Source: CAYFKJ01 sp964528595 (GTDB lineage: Bacteria; Pseudomonadota; Alphaproteobacteria; UBA2966). From it: 19,830 nt of DNA. Under the pieces are notes generated by a model. The model saw only the letters and a list, made by a program, of their open reading frames with translations. It was not told where the DNA came from and did no database searches. The translations under genes were made by a program, and so were the position numbers. Shown here one piece after another: positions 1-6,872 of this stretch (position 1 is its first letter; each line of letters opens with the position of its first letter). The stretch is from contig CAZGTM010000066.1 of assembly GCA_964528595.1 (NCBI GenBank), positions 1-19,830 on the forward strand, in the 5' to 3' direction.

Positions 1-54
1 ATATACTCCCCAGCATTTGAATGGTGTCGGCGGGCAACTCAGTCGGCCGAATTC

Positions 55-60
55 AGGAGG
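55..60 (+). promoter_or_regulatory. Ribosome binding site of the rhodanese gene
   Basis: AGGAGG, a perfect Shine-Dalgarno core, lies 8 bases before the ATG at 69. It settles the start at 69 rather than the in-frame ATG at 21, which has no such site before it. Confidence 0.8.
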
Positions 61-68
61 GGATAACG

Positions 69-380
69 ATGAGCAGAGTTCCGGAAATCGACGCGGCGAC
101 GACCGCGAGCTGGCTTGAAGCCGGCTCGACATTATTGGTCGACGTGCGCGAACCGCACGAGCACGCGCGCGAACATATCGGCGGTGCATCGCTCATGCCG
201 ATGTCCCGCTTCAGCCCGGCGGATTTCGCCTGGGACCAGCGTATCGTCGTGCATTGCGCCACCGGCATGCGCAGCGCCCAGGTCGTCCAGTTCCTGGCCG
301 CCCAGGGTTACGCCGACGTGCACAACATGTCCGGCGGCATCATGGGCTGGAAGCAGGCCGGCTTGGCGACCTCCGCCTGA
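69..380 (+). CDS. Single-domain rhodanese-like sulfurtransferase
   Basis: A 103-residue protein that is essentially one rhodanese domain, the size of GlpE-type sulfurtransferases. The family moves sulfane sulfur from thiosulfate or a persulfide carrier to a thiol acceptor through a cysteine persulfide, normally in the cytoplasm. Visible motifs are LLVDVREPHEH near residues 22-32, HIGGA at 37-40, and the active-site loop C63-A-T-G-M-R68, which fits the CxxGxR rhodanese loop, with the SGGIMGW motif near 88-94. The start at 69 is chosen from the AGGAGG 8 bases upstream. It converges on the MaoC hydratase gene with only 4 bases between stops, so it is not cotranscribed with it. The physiological acceptor is unknown. 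The fold is confident, the exact role is not. Confidence 0.9.
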   Translation: MSRVPEIDAATTASWLEAGSTLLVDVREPHEHAREHIGGASLMPMSRFSPADFAWDQRIVVHCATGMRSAQVVQFLAAQGYADVHNMSGGIMGWKQAGLATSA

Positions 381-384
381 TCGT

Positions 385-1233
385 CTAATCCGAGATCTTC
401 GCCCGACCGTTGTCGATCACGACGTTGCCGCGCTCGGCGACGCGGCAGCGGAAGGAGACGGTATCGCCGTCGCGCCACATGTCGGTGACGATGCTCTCGC
501 CGGGAAACACCGGCGAGGAAAAGCGCACGTCGATTTCGCTCAGCTTCTCCGGATCGTAACCGCAGTAGGTCTTTAAGACGGCGCGGCCTGCGTTACCGTA
601 GGTGCAGAGCCCGTGCAGGATCGGCCTTGGGAAGCCCGCCGCCGCGGCAAACTCGGGATCCGAATGCAGCGGGTTGCGGTCGCCGGAGAGGCGGTAGATC
701 AGCGCGGCCTGCGGCAGGGTTGCGAACGTGCAACTTTCGTCGGGTTCACGGTCGGGAATGGTGTGCGGGGCCGGTGACGGACCGGACGAGCCGCCGAAAC
801 CGCCGTCGCCCCGGGCGAAGATCGTAGAGACGCCGGTGCACAGCGGCTCCTCCGATCCCTGCAGCGTGGTTTTCGATTCCACCAGGATCAGCGCGCCCTT
901 GTCGGCGCCCTTGTCGAAGGCTTCCTTGACCCGTACCCGGGTGATTACCGAGGCCGACGCCGGCAGCGGCTGGTGTATGGTCATGCGCTGTTCGCCGTGC
1001 ACGACCTTGACGAGGTCCACATCGGCCTGGTTGAGCCAAGCATCGGCCCAGGTCACGACCGTCGACATGGTCGGCAGGGCCTTGAGGTTCTTCTCGTAAA
1101 CGAACTGCAGCTCGTCCGTGTCCATGGGATCGGCGCCGAGGCCCAGGCCGAGGGCGTAGAGCATTGTGTCGCGCTCCTCGTAGGTGCGCTCCGTGGTGGG
1201 TCCCTCCAGGGACATCAGCTTTTCGTAGTCCAT
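385..1233 (-). CDS. MaoC-type 2-enoyl-CoA hydratase (hydratase 2 family)
   Basis: A 282-residue double hot-dog protein resembling the hydratase-2 part of peroxisomal multifunctional enzyme 2. The family hydrates trans-2-enoyl-CoA to (R)-3-hydroxyacyl-CoA. The C-terminal half carries the diagnostic run Y180-R-L-S-G-D185-R-N187-P-L-H190 followed by PILHG at 204-208; D185 and H190 are the expected catalytic pair. The N-terminal half (about 1-150) is the degenerate hot-dog that holds the acyl chain. I place the start at the ATG at 1233 (MDYEKL), with a GGAAAGG about 12 bases upstream, rather than at 1269, whose extra 12 residues look like untranslated leader. It lies 45 bases downstream of the AstE-like gene on the same strand, so the two probably form an operon. 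Substrate chain type cannot be read from sequence. Confidence 0.9.
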   Translation of the reverse strand: MDYEKLMSLEGPTTERTYEERDTMLYALGLGLGADPMDTDELQFVYEKNLKALPTMSTVVTWADAWLNQADVDLVKVVHGEQRMTIHQPLPASASVITRVRVKEAFDKGADKGALILVESKTTLQGSEEPLCTGVSTIFARGDGGFGGSSGPSPAPHTIPDREPDESCTFATLPQAALIYRLSGDRNPLHSDPEFAAAAGFPRPILHGLCTYGNAGRAVLKTYCGYDPEKLSEIDVRFSSPVFPGESIVTDMWRDGDTVSFRCRVAERGNVVIDNGRAKISD

Positions 1234-1278
1234 CTTTTGTCTATACCTTTCCGGGCCGAACCAAATCAAAATTAACCG

Positions 1279-2421
1279 CTAATCTTCCATCAACGCACCC
1301 GCCTGGCGCGATTCAAGAGGCTCCGTGCCGACCACTTTACAGATGCCCTGGCCAGGACGCACCAGCTTGTCGACCTGCCGGCTGAGGATCAAGCCGTCGG
1401 TGCCGGCGCGAATTGGCGTGCGGGCGCTGGCGGGATCATGCGCCGAAGGGTCGACGATCTCGGCGATCAGATCGCCCTTGGCGACGATGTCGCCCAGTTC
1501 CACCGCGTAGGCCGCGACGCCGGCGCAGGGGGCATAGACGATTTCCGTACCTTCCAGCGGCGTCCCGTCACATAAGGCGTTCGGGATCGCCGGCGCGTCG
1601 CCTTCGATGAACCCACGGCGTGTCAGGAACCGCACCAACGCTTCGGCGTCGGCGAGGGCGAGCGCATCGCTGACCTCGGCCTGCCCGCGGTACTCGACAG
1701 TGCCGGCCAGGCAGGCCGGCGGAATGGGATAGTCCGGAAATTTTTCCGCCAACCGCCACCAGGGATTGCCGCAGGCCTCGTCGAACGGCCCGCCGCCTGA
1801 ATCGTCCGCCAGCAGAACGGCGCGCAGGCCAAGCTCGGCGCAGAGGTCGGCGGCATCTGGCCACAACGGCGTCCCGAGGTAGATGTGCATCAAGGCCTCG
1901 AGATCGCAATGGAGATCGAGCACGATATCGGCGTCAACCGCCTCAGCCAGGAGCGTTCGGCGCAAAGCCTGGTGGGCGGTCGTGGCGTCTAGGCCGTCGA
2001 CCGCGGATTTCAGCGCGGTGCGGATGGCGCTGACATTGGCCTCGGCCTCGGCTCCGAGTTTTTCCGCCACGTCGTCCTCGACCAGGGACGCCAGGTCGGG
2101 AAAGCCGCGGTTGAAATTGCCGCCGCCGTCGAGGTTGAGGCGGCCGACGTGGTAGCCCTCAAGGTTTTGCGACAAGCCAATGGGATTGGCGACCGGCACG
2201 AGGACGATTTCGCCGACGATCCGGCCTTCGGCGTCGGCGTCGATCAACGCCCTCAGCAGGTGGTGGCCGACCAGCAGCCCCGGCGTCTCGTCGGCATGCA
2301 GGGCCGCCTGAAAGTAGGCTTTGGGCCGGGCGCCCGGATTGCCGAACCGGTGGATCGTCAGCTGGTAGGTTGTTCCGGGACTCATTGCCGGCAGCGCAAC
2401 GGTGTCGATGGTGTGTGTCAT
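1279..2421 (-). CDS. AstE/AspA-family zinc deacylase (M14-like amidohydrolase)
   Basis: A 380-residue member of the succinylglutamate desuccinylase/aspartoacylase family, zinc enzymes that cleave N-acyl amino acids or related amides. Zinc ligands are visible as H42-x-x-E45 in LHADETPG and H171 in LDLHCD. The NFNRGFP segment (102-108) and VEYRG, likely carrying the catalytic glutamate, are also typical. The last ~95 residues read like a small beta-sandwich (PCAGVAAYAVELGDIV and following), as in several family members. The open frame runs upstream to 3057, but that part is antisense to the crotonase gene; the ATG at 2421 with AGGAAA 12 bases before it is the best start, and an ATG at 2490 is less likely. 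It is divergent from the crotonase and leads into the MaoC gene. The N-acyl substrate is unknown; DoeB, AstE and aspartoacylase activities are all possible. Confidence 0.88.
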   Translation of the reverse strand: MTHTIDTVALPAMSPGTTYQLTIHRFGNPGARPKAYFQAALHADETPGLLVGHHLLRALIDADAEGRIVGEIVLVPVANPIGLSQNLEGYHVGRLNLDGGGNFNRGFPDLASLVEDDVAEKLGAEAEANVSAIRTALKSAVDGLDATTAHQALRRTLLAEAVDADIVLDLHCDLEALMHIYLGTPLWPDAADLCAELGLRAVLLADDSGGGPFDEACGNPWWRLAEKFPDYPIPPACLAGTVEYRGQAEVSDALALADAEALVRFLTRRGFIEGDAPAIPNALCDGTPLEGTEIVYAPCAGVAAYAVELGDIVAKGDLIAEIVDPSAHDPASARTPIRAGTDGLILSRQVDKLVRPGQGICKVVGTEPLESRQAGALMED

Positions 2422-2508
2422 CGCGGACGGGTTTCCTGTAAGAGTCGAAGGCTGCTCGGGCAGGCCGCCCGAATCCGCTGAGATTGACATATTTAAAGGA
2501 CCCGCGTC

Positions 2509-3342
2509 ATGGAATTTGAAACCATCACCCTCGACACCACGGACGGCATCGCGCACGTCACGCTCAACCGTCCCCGGGTCCGAAACGCCATGAACACGGC
2601 GTTCTGGAGCGAGATCAAGACGGCGTTCGAGAGCATCGACCGCGACCCCAAGGCCCGCGTCGCGGTGATCAGTTCGACCGGACCGCACTTTACCGCCGGC
2701 CTCGATCTTTCTTCGTTCGGCAGCATCTTGGCGCCCTCCGACGGTGACGAAGGCCGCCGCCGCCATGCGCTGCGCCGGCTCATTTTGGATTTGCAGGGCT
2801 GCTTCAGCGCCATCGAGAACTGCCGCGTGCCGGTTCTCGCCGCCGTGCAGGGCGGCTGCATCGGCGGCGGCGTCGATATGGTGAGCGCCTGCGACATGCG
2901 CTATTGCAGCGAGGATGCCTATTTCGTCATCAAGGAGATCGATATCGGCATGGCGGCGGATGTCGGCACGCTGCAGCGCCTGCCCCACCTCATCCCCGAG
3001 GGCCTGGTCCGGGAACTTGCCTACACCGGCCGCAACATGGCGGCGCCCGAGGCCCAATCCTCAGGCCTGGTCAACGCCGTGTTCGCTGATCACGAGGCGC
3101 TCAATGCCGCGGTGCTGGAAATCGCCGCCGCCATCGCCGCCAAATCGCCGCTGGCCGTCACCGGCACCAAGGAGATGCTCAACTACACCCGCGATCACTC
3201 TGTGGCCGACGGCCTCAACCACATCGCGACCTGGAACGCCGGCATGCTGGTGACCGAAGACCTGATGGAAGCCATGGCCGCCAACAAGGCCAAGCGGGCG
3301 CCGTTCTTCAAGGACCTTGACGAGGCGGTGGGGACGGGCTGA
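2509..3342 (+). CDS. Crotonase, probable delta(3,5)-delta(2,4)-dienoyl-CoA isomerase
   Basis: A 277-residue crotonase-fold protein. The oxyanion-hole segments are HFTAGLDL (60-67) and GGCIGGGVD (115-123). Three acidic residues, D123, E143 (in VIKEIDIG) and D151 (in AADVG), have spacings of 20 and 8, identical to D176/E196/D204 of mammalian ECH1, and the surrounding text (SACDMRY, AADVGTLQRLP) is ECH1-like. That favours isomerisation of 3,5-dienoyl-CoA to 2,4-dienoyl-CoA in unsaturated acyl-chain oxidation over simple hydration. AAAGGA lies 8 bases before the ATG. The DMT permease starts 12 bases downstream, suggesting cotranscription. It is divergent from the AstE/MaoC pair. The family is certain and the isomerase assignment is good by residue match, but untested. 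Confidence 0.93.
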   Translation: MEFETITLDTTDGIAHVTLNRPRVRNAMNTAFWSEIKTAFESIDRDPKARVAVISSTGPHFTAGLDLSSFGSILAPSDGDEGRRRHALRRLILDLQGCFSAIENCRVPVLAAVQGGCIGGGVDMVSACDMRYCSEDAYFVIKEIDIGMAADVGTLQRLPHLIPEGLVRELAYTGRNMAAPEAQSSGLVNAVFADHEALNAAVLEIAAAIAAKSPLAVTGTKEMLNYTRDHSVADGLNHIATWNAGMLVTEDLMEAMAANKAKRAPFFKDLDEAVGTG

Positions 3343-3354
3343 AAGTAACAAGCT

Positions 3355-4254
3355 TTGCCGCGTATCCGACTTGGCGACATCACGCTGGTCATCATGATCG
3401 GCGTGTTTTGGGGATTAAACTGGCCGGCTGTAAAATTCATCCTCGGCGAAGTCCCGCCCTGGTCGCTGCGTGCGGTCGGATTGTCCAGTGGCGCCGTGCT
3501 GCTGGCGGCGCTCGCGCTTTACTTCAAACAATCACTGCGTCCCGTCAAAGCGGAACGCCTTCCGCTGCTCATGGCCGGCTTGCTCTCGGTGTTGGGATTC
3601 AACGTATTTACGGCTTTCGGCCAATTGCACACCCAGACCTCCACGGCAGCCATCATCGCTTTTACCATGCCGATGTGGGCGGCTGCATTTTCGGCCCTGT
3701 TCCTCCGTGAGCGCCTGACGCCGCGCCGGATTGGCTCCCTTGTCGTCGGCATGCTGGGATTGACGTTGCTGGTCTCCGAAGACGTACCGGGATTTCTTGC
3801 CCGGCCGCTGGGACCGGTGTTCATGCTGTGTGCCGCAGTTTCCTGGGCCGCCGGAACGGTGGTTCTGAAATCCCGGATATGGTCGATCAAACCCGTCGCC
3901 CAGGCCGCCTGGATGTTGGGCGTTTCAGCGCCGATGGCAATCCTCGCCGGTCTTGCGTTTGAATACGACGGGCACGCCCAAATTCCGTCTTTGGCGGTAA
4001 TTGCCGTCTTGGGCTACCACATCCTCTTTCCCATGGTGATCTGCTACGTCGCCTGGAGCATCCTCGTCGGCCGACTGCCCGCTTCCGTGGCCGCCATGGG
4101 CACATTGCTCGTGCCGATTGTCGGCGTTGCCTCCGCCGCCGCCATTCTGGGCGATGCGCTAAGCTGGCAAAAACTCTGCGCCCTCGCGCTCGTGCTTTTT
4201 TCGATCGGTCTGACCTTTGCGGGAAAACCTCGCCGCGAAGCCGAAGGGAAGTAG
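3355..4254 (+). CDS. DMT-superfamily (EamA) permease
   Basis: A 299-residue membrane protein of the drug/metabolite transporter superfamily, with about ten hydrophobic segments arranged as two EamA repeats (roughly 8-140 and 150-290). The first repeat opens with the typical FWGLNWPAVKF segment, and each repeat ends in a short arginine- or lysine-containing loop. Such proteins export metabolites or amino acids across the inner membrane; the substrate cannot be named. The start is a TTG at 3355, 12 bases after the crotonase stop, with only a weak GAAAG before it. An in-frame ATG at 3394 would remove the first 13 residues and cut into the first membrane segment, so TTG is preferred. It ends 15 bases from the converging AraC-family gene, and no clear terminator is seen in that gap. 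Confidence 0.88.
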   Translation: MPRIRLGDITLVIMIGVFWGLNWPAVKFILGEVPPWSLRAVGLSSGAVLLAALALYFKQSLRPVKAERLPLLMAGLLSVLGFNVFTAFGQLHTQTSTAAIIAFTMPMWAAAFSALFLRERLTPRRIGSLVVGMLGLTLLVSEDVPGFLARPLGPVFMLCAAVSWAAGTVVLKSRIWSIKPVAQAAWMLGVSAPMAILAGLAFEYDGHAQIPSLAVIAVLGYHILFPMVICYVAWSILVGRLPASVAAMGTLLVPIVGVASAAAILGDALSWQKLCALALVLFSIGLTFAGKPRREAEGK

Positions 4255-4269
4255 TCCCGAACACTTCAT

Positions 4270-5190
4270 TCACGGCCAATCGGCGTAGCTGCTGCCGGGA
4301 ATTTCGCTGCCGTCACGCACCGACGTGGTGATGGTTTCACGGTACTTGGCGGGCGGGAACCCCGACTTTGCCTTGAAAAAACGGCTGAAGTGGCTGACGT
4401 CCCGGAAGCCCAGGGAATTGGCCACCTGCTCGACCGTCAGAGCCGATCGTTCAAGACGCAGCCGGGCTTCGTGCAGAACCCGCTCGTGGATGAGCTGGAT
4501 GGGCGTCCTGTCCAATTCCCGCCGGCAGATGTCGTGCAGGCGGTCGTGTGAAATGCCGAGTGCTTCGGCATAATCGGCAACCCCCCAGCGGTCGCGGAAA
4601 TGCATCTCGAGCAGTTGGCGGAAACGCTGGAGTATGCGGGACGGCTCCCCCTGGGTCTGGATGGCGACGCCCTCGATCCCCGACAGCCGCCAAAGGAAGA
4701 CCAGGATCGACCTCACCTGGGCCATCGCCATGTTCCATGATCCGTTGCGCGGGCGGTGAAGTTCACGGACGATCAGATCGAACGCGTGTTCGGCATCGGC
4801 GATCATTTCCGAGCCGTCCTCCATCGTCGCGATGACGCGGCGGTCGACCAGTATTCTGAGGTCGGCGGATTCGGGATTGTTGCCGACGGCGTCAATCAGC
4901 ACCTCGGCTCCGGCAGAAAAATGATAGCCGACGCCGCCGGCCTTGATCCGCAGGCAGCGGTCAGGACGCCAGGGCACCCAGGCAAGGCACGGCGCCTTCA
5001 GGGGAATGATTTCATCGCCTGTTTCGATGGCACCCTCGCCGGTGGTCAGCAGAACTCCGCGCCAATGCCGATCCTCGCTTTCGCCGGCCACCCCCCAAAC
5101 TTTGTCCCGCAGGCCGCAGTGAATGGTTTCCGCCCGGAGGTGGGGCGAAATTATCGGTGAATAGTCGTCAATTTGCGGTGATAGGACCAT
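4270..5190 (-). CDS. AraC-family transcriptional regulator
   Basis: An AraC/XylS-type regulator of 306 residues. The C-terminal DNA-binding domain (about 195-290) shows both helix-turn-helix units: the first around VADYAEALGISHDRLHDI, the second around LTVEQVANSLGFRDVSHFSRFF, followed by the family signature with SGFPPAKYRE. The N-terminal ~150 residues look like a cupin-type effector-binding domain. The start is the ATG at 5190; a GTG at 5196 in the same frame would add two residues, and no strong ribosome site decides between them. It is divergent from the long aldehyde dehydrogenase/ABC importer operon, and the gap holds a direct repeat spaced as AraC-family sites usually are, so it is the likely activator of that operon. 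The effector is presumably the imported compound or its aldehyde, which is inference. Confidence 0.92.
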   Translation of the reverse strand: MVLSPQIDDYSPIISPHLRAETIHCGLRDKVWGVAGESEDRHWRGVLLTTGEGAIETGDEIIPLKAPCLAWVPWRPDRCLRIKAGGVGYHFSAGAEVLIDAVGNNPESADLRILVDRRVIATMEDGSEMIADAEHAFDLIVRELHRPRNGSWNMAMAQVRSILVFLWRLSGIEGVAIQTQGEPSRILQRFRQLLEMHFRDRWGVADYAEALGISHDRLHDICRRELDRTPIQLIHERVLHEARLRLERSALTVEQVANSLGFRDVSHFSRFFKAKSGFPPAKYRETITTSVRDGSEIPGSSYADWP

Positions 5191-5205
5191 AATCACACCA
5201 TATTA

Positions 5206-5235
5206 CCCAAATTTTGGCAAAAAAAGCCCAAATTT
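5206..5235. promoter_or_regulatory. Putative AraC-family binding site (direct repeat, 21-base period)
   Basis: CCCAAATTT occurs at 5206-5214 and again at 5227-5235, exactly 21 bases apart, about two helical turns. This is the classical arrangement of paired AraC-type half-sites. The copies lie between the AraC-family gene and the aldehyde dehydrogenase operon, just before a TATAAT box. The match to a regulator is inferred from arrangement and position. Confidence 0.5.
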
Positions 5236-5241
5236 GTCCAT

Positions 5242-5247
5242 TATAAT
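5242..5247 (+). promoter_or_regulatory. Putative -10 box of the aldehyde dehydrogenase/ABC operon
   Basis: TATAAT, identical to the sigma-70 -10 consensus, in an otherwise GC-rich genome. Seventeen bases upstream there is only an A-tract, not a TTGACA-like -35, as expected for an activator-dependent promoter. It would give a leader of roughly 120 bases before the GTG at 5377. Confidence 0.4.
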
Positions 5248-5281
5248 GCCGGTCAGCGTTTGCTCTCCTTGTTTGACGGGT

Positions 5282-5321
5282 CTTCGGTTCCGGGTATTGA
5301 CGCCCGGCTAGCCGACCGAAG
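5282..5321 (+). other. Interrupted hairpin in the leader of the operon
   Basis: CTTCGGT (5282-5288) pairs with ACCGAAG (5315-5321), and inside it CCGGG (5290-5294) pairs with CCCGG (5303-5307) around an 8-base loop, with an asymmetric internal loop between the stems. No U-tract follows, so it is not a simple terminator. It could affect leader stability or bind a protein; function is unknown. Confidence 0.4.
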
Positions 5322-5376
5322 GTGCGAGATGGGTAATGGTCCGACAGAAGGCCGCCTTGATCACAGGGAAGCATAG

Positions 5377-6828
5377 GTGCTCGAAACAAAACTGTTTATC
5401 GGCGGCCACGCCGTGCCCGCACTGGGTGAAGCGACGTTTGATCGCCTCGACCCGGTGACCAACCTCGTGGCGACGCGGGCCGCCGCCGCGACGGTGAAGG
5501 ACGCCGTCGCCGCGGCCAATTCGGCTGCGGCGGCCTTCCCCGCCTGGTCGTCAACCAGCCCGGCCGAGCGCAGCGAGTTCCTGAACCGGGCAGCCGAGAA
5601 CCTTGAGGCGCGAACCGACGATTTCATTGCCGCCATGGCCGAGGAGATCGGTGCCTCGGCGGTTTGGGCCAAGTTCAATTGCGAATTGGGCGCCAGCATT
5701 CTACGCAATGCCGCCCAGATGACCGATCGTCTGACGGATACCGAAATTCCCGCCAAGCGGCCCGGCGTGAAGGCGATGGCGGTTCGCCAACCGGCGGGCG
5801 TTGTGCTGGGGATCGCCCCCTGGAACGCACCCATCGTCCTCGGCGTTCGGGCCATCGCGGTTCCACTGGCCTGCGGCAACACGGCCATCCTCAAGGCCTC
5901 CGAGCTTTGCCCCAAGACGCACAGCCTGATCGTTGACGCCATCACGGACGCCGGACTGCCGGACGGTGCCCTCAACCTCGTCTCCAATGCGCCCGAGGAC
6001 GCACCGACGGTGGTCGAGGCCCTGATCGCCCATGAGGCCGTGCGGCGGGTCAACTTTACTGGATCAAGCCGCGTTGGACGCAGTGTGGCCGAACGCTGCG
6101 CGCGCCACTTGAAACCGGTCCTCTTGGAGTTGAGCGGCAAGGCGCCGCTTTTGGTCCTTGATGACGCCGATGTCGACGAGGCCGTCGCCGCCGCAGCCTT
6201 TGGTGCGTTTTTTAATCAGGGCCAGATCTGTATTTCCACGGAACGCATCGTGGTCGACCAATCGGTCGCCGATGAATTCCTGGCCAAGTTCAAAATCAAA
6301 ATGGCGACCTTGGAGGCCGGCGACCCGCGCACCGGCGATTTTCCTCTTGGTGTCATGATCAGTGGCGAAGCGGCCTTGCGGATCAAAGGACTGGTGGATG
6401 ATGCCGTCTCCAAAGGCGCGCGGCTGTTGGCCGGATTGGACCTCGACGGCCTGGTGATGCAGCCGACCCTGCTCGATGGCGTGACGTCGGCGATGCGCAT
6501 CTATCACGAGGAATCGTTCGGCCCGGTGGCGGTGGTCATCCGGGTCGGCAGTGTCGACGAAGCAATATCCGTCGCCAACGACACAGAGTTCGGCCTCGCG
6601 GCCGCCGTGTTCGGCCGCGACGTCGACCGCGCGCTCGACGTCGCGCGGCAGATCGAATCGGGCGTTTGCCACGTCAACGGCCCGACCGTCTACGACGAAC
6701 CGCAAATGCCGATCGGCGGCATGAAGGCCAGCGGTTACGGCCGCTTCGGCGGCGAGGCTGGCGTTGCGGAATTCACCGAGTTGCGCTGGCTGTCGGTACA
6801 CAGCGAGCCGCATGCGTATCCAATTTAG
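5377..6828 (+). CDS. Aldehyde dehydrogenase (vanillin/salicylaldehyde dehydrogenase-like)
   Basis: A 483-residue NAD(P)-dependent aldehyde dehydrogenase that oxidises an aldehyde to the acid. Catalytic residues are visible: N150 in APWNAP, K173 in ILKAS, E251, and the nucleophile C285 in NQGQICIS; FTGSSRVG (227-234) is the cofactor loop. The best likeness is to bacterial vanillin and salicylaldehyde dehydrogenases. One oddity is ELSGK at 251-255 where the family has ELGGK; the glutamate itself is retained. The start is a GTG at 5377 with AGGGAA 6 bases upstream. It is the first gene of the long plus-strand run, 44 bases before the binding-protein gene and divergent from the AraC-family regulator. 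This position suggests that it handles a substrate of the importer. An aromatic aldehyde is plausible but unproven. Confidence 0.92.
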   Translation: MLETKLFIGGHAVPALGEATFDRLDPVTNLVATRAAAATVKDAVAAANSAAAAFPAWSSTSPAERSEFLNRAAENLEARTDDFIAAMAEEIGASAVWAKFNCELGASILRNAAQMTDRLTDTEIPAKRPGVKAMAVRQPAGVVLGIAPWNAPIVLGVRAIAVPLACGNTAILKASELCPKTHSLIVDAITDAGLPDGALNLVSNAPEDAPTVVEALIAHEAVRRVNFTGSSRVGRSVAERCARHLKPVLLELSGKAPLLVLDDADVDEAVAAAAFGAFFNQGQICISTERIVVDQSVADEFLAKFKIKMATLEAGDPRTGDFPLGVMISGEAALRIKGLVDDAVSKGARLLAGLDLDGLVMQPTLLDGVTSAMRIYHEESFGPVAVVIRVGSVDEAISVANDTEFGLAAAVFGRDVDRALDVARQIESGVCHVNGPTVYDEPQMPIGGMKASGYGRFGGEAGVAEFTELRWLSVHSEPHAYPI

Positions 6829-6860
6829 TAGAGAGCTTATCGGACGTAACTAAAACCAAT

Positions 6861-6867
6861 GGGAGGA
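6861..6867 (+). promoter_or_regulatory. Ribosome binding site of the binding-protein gene
   Basis: GGGAGGA lies 5 bases before the GTG at 6873. It fixes the start just before the positively charged n-region of the signal peptide, not in the longer frame that opens at 6666 inside the aldehyde dehydrogenase gene. Confidence 0.8.
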
Positions 6868-6872
6868 ATACC

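Noticed and set aside
2484..2489. Perfect TTGACA on the plus strand before the crotonase gene
   Set aside because: A -10 box at normal spacing would fall on or after the start codon, and no TATAAT-like text is there.
2422..3057. Upstream extension of the AstE-like frame
   Set aside because: It is antisense to the crotonase gene, and the protein family begins at the ATG at 2421, which has a usable ribosome site.
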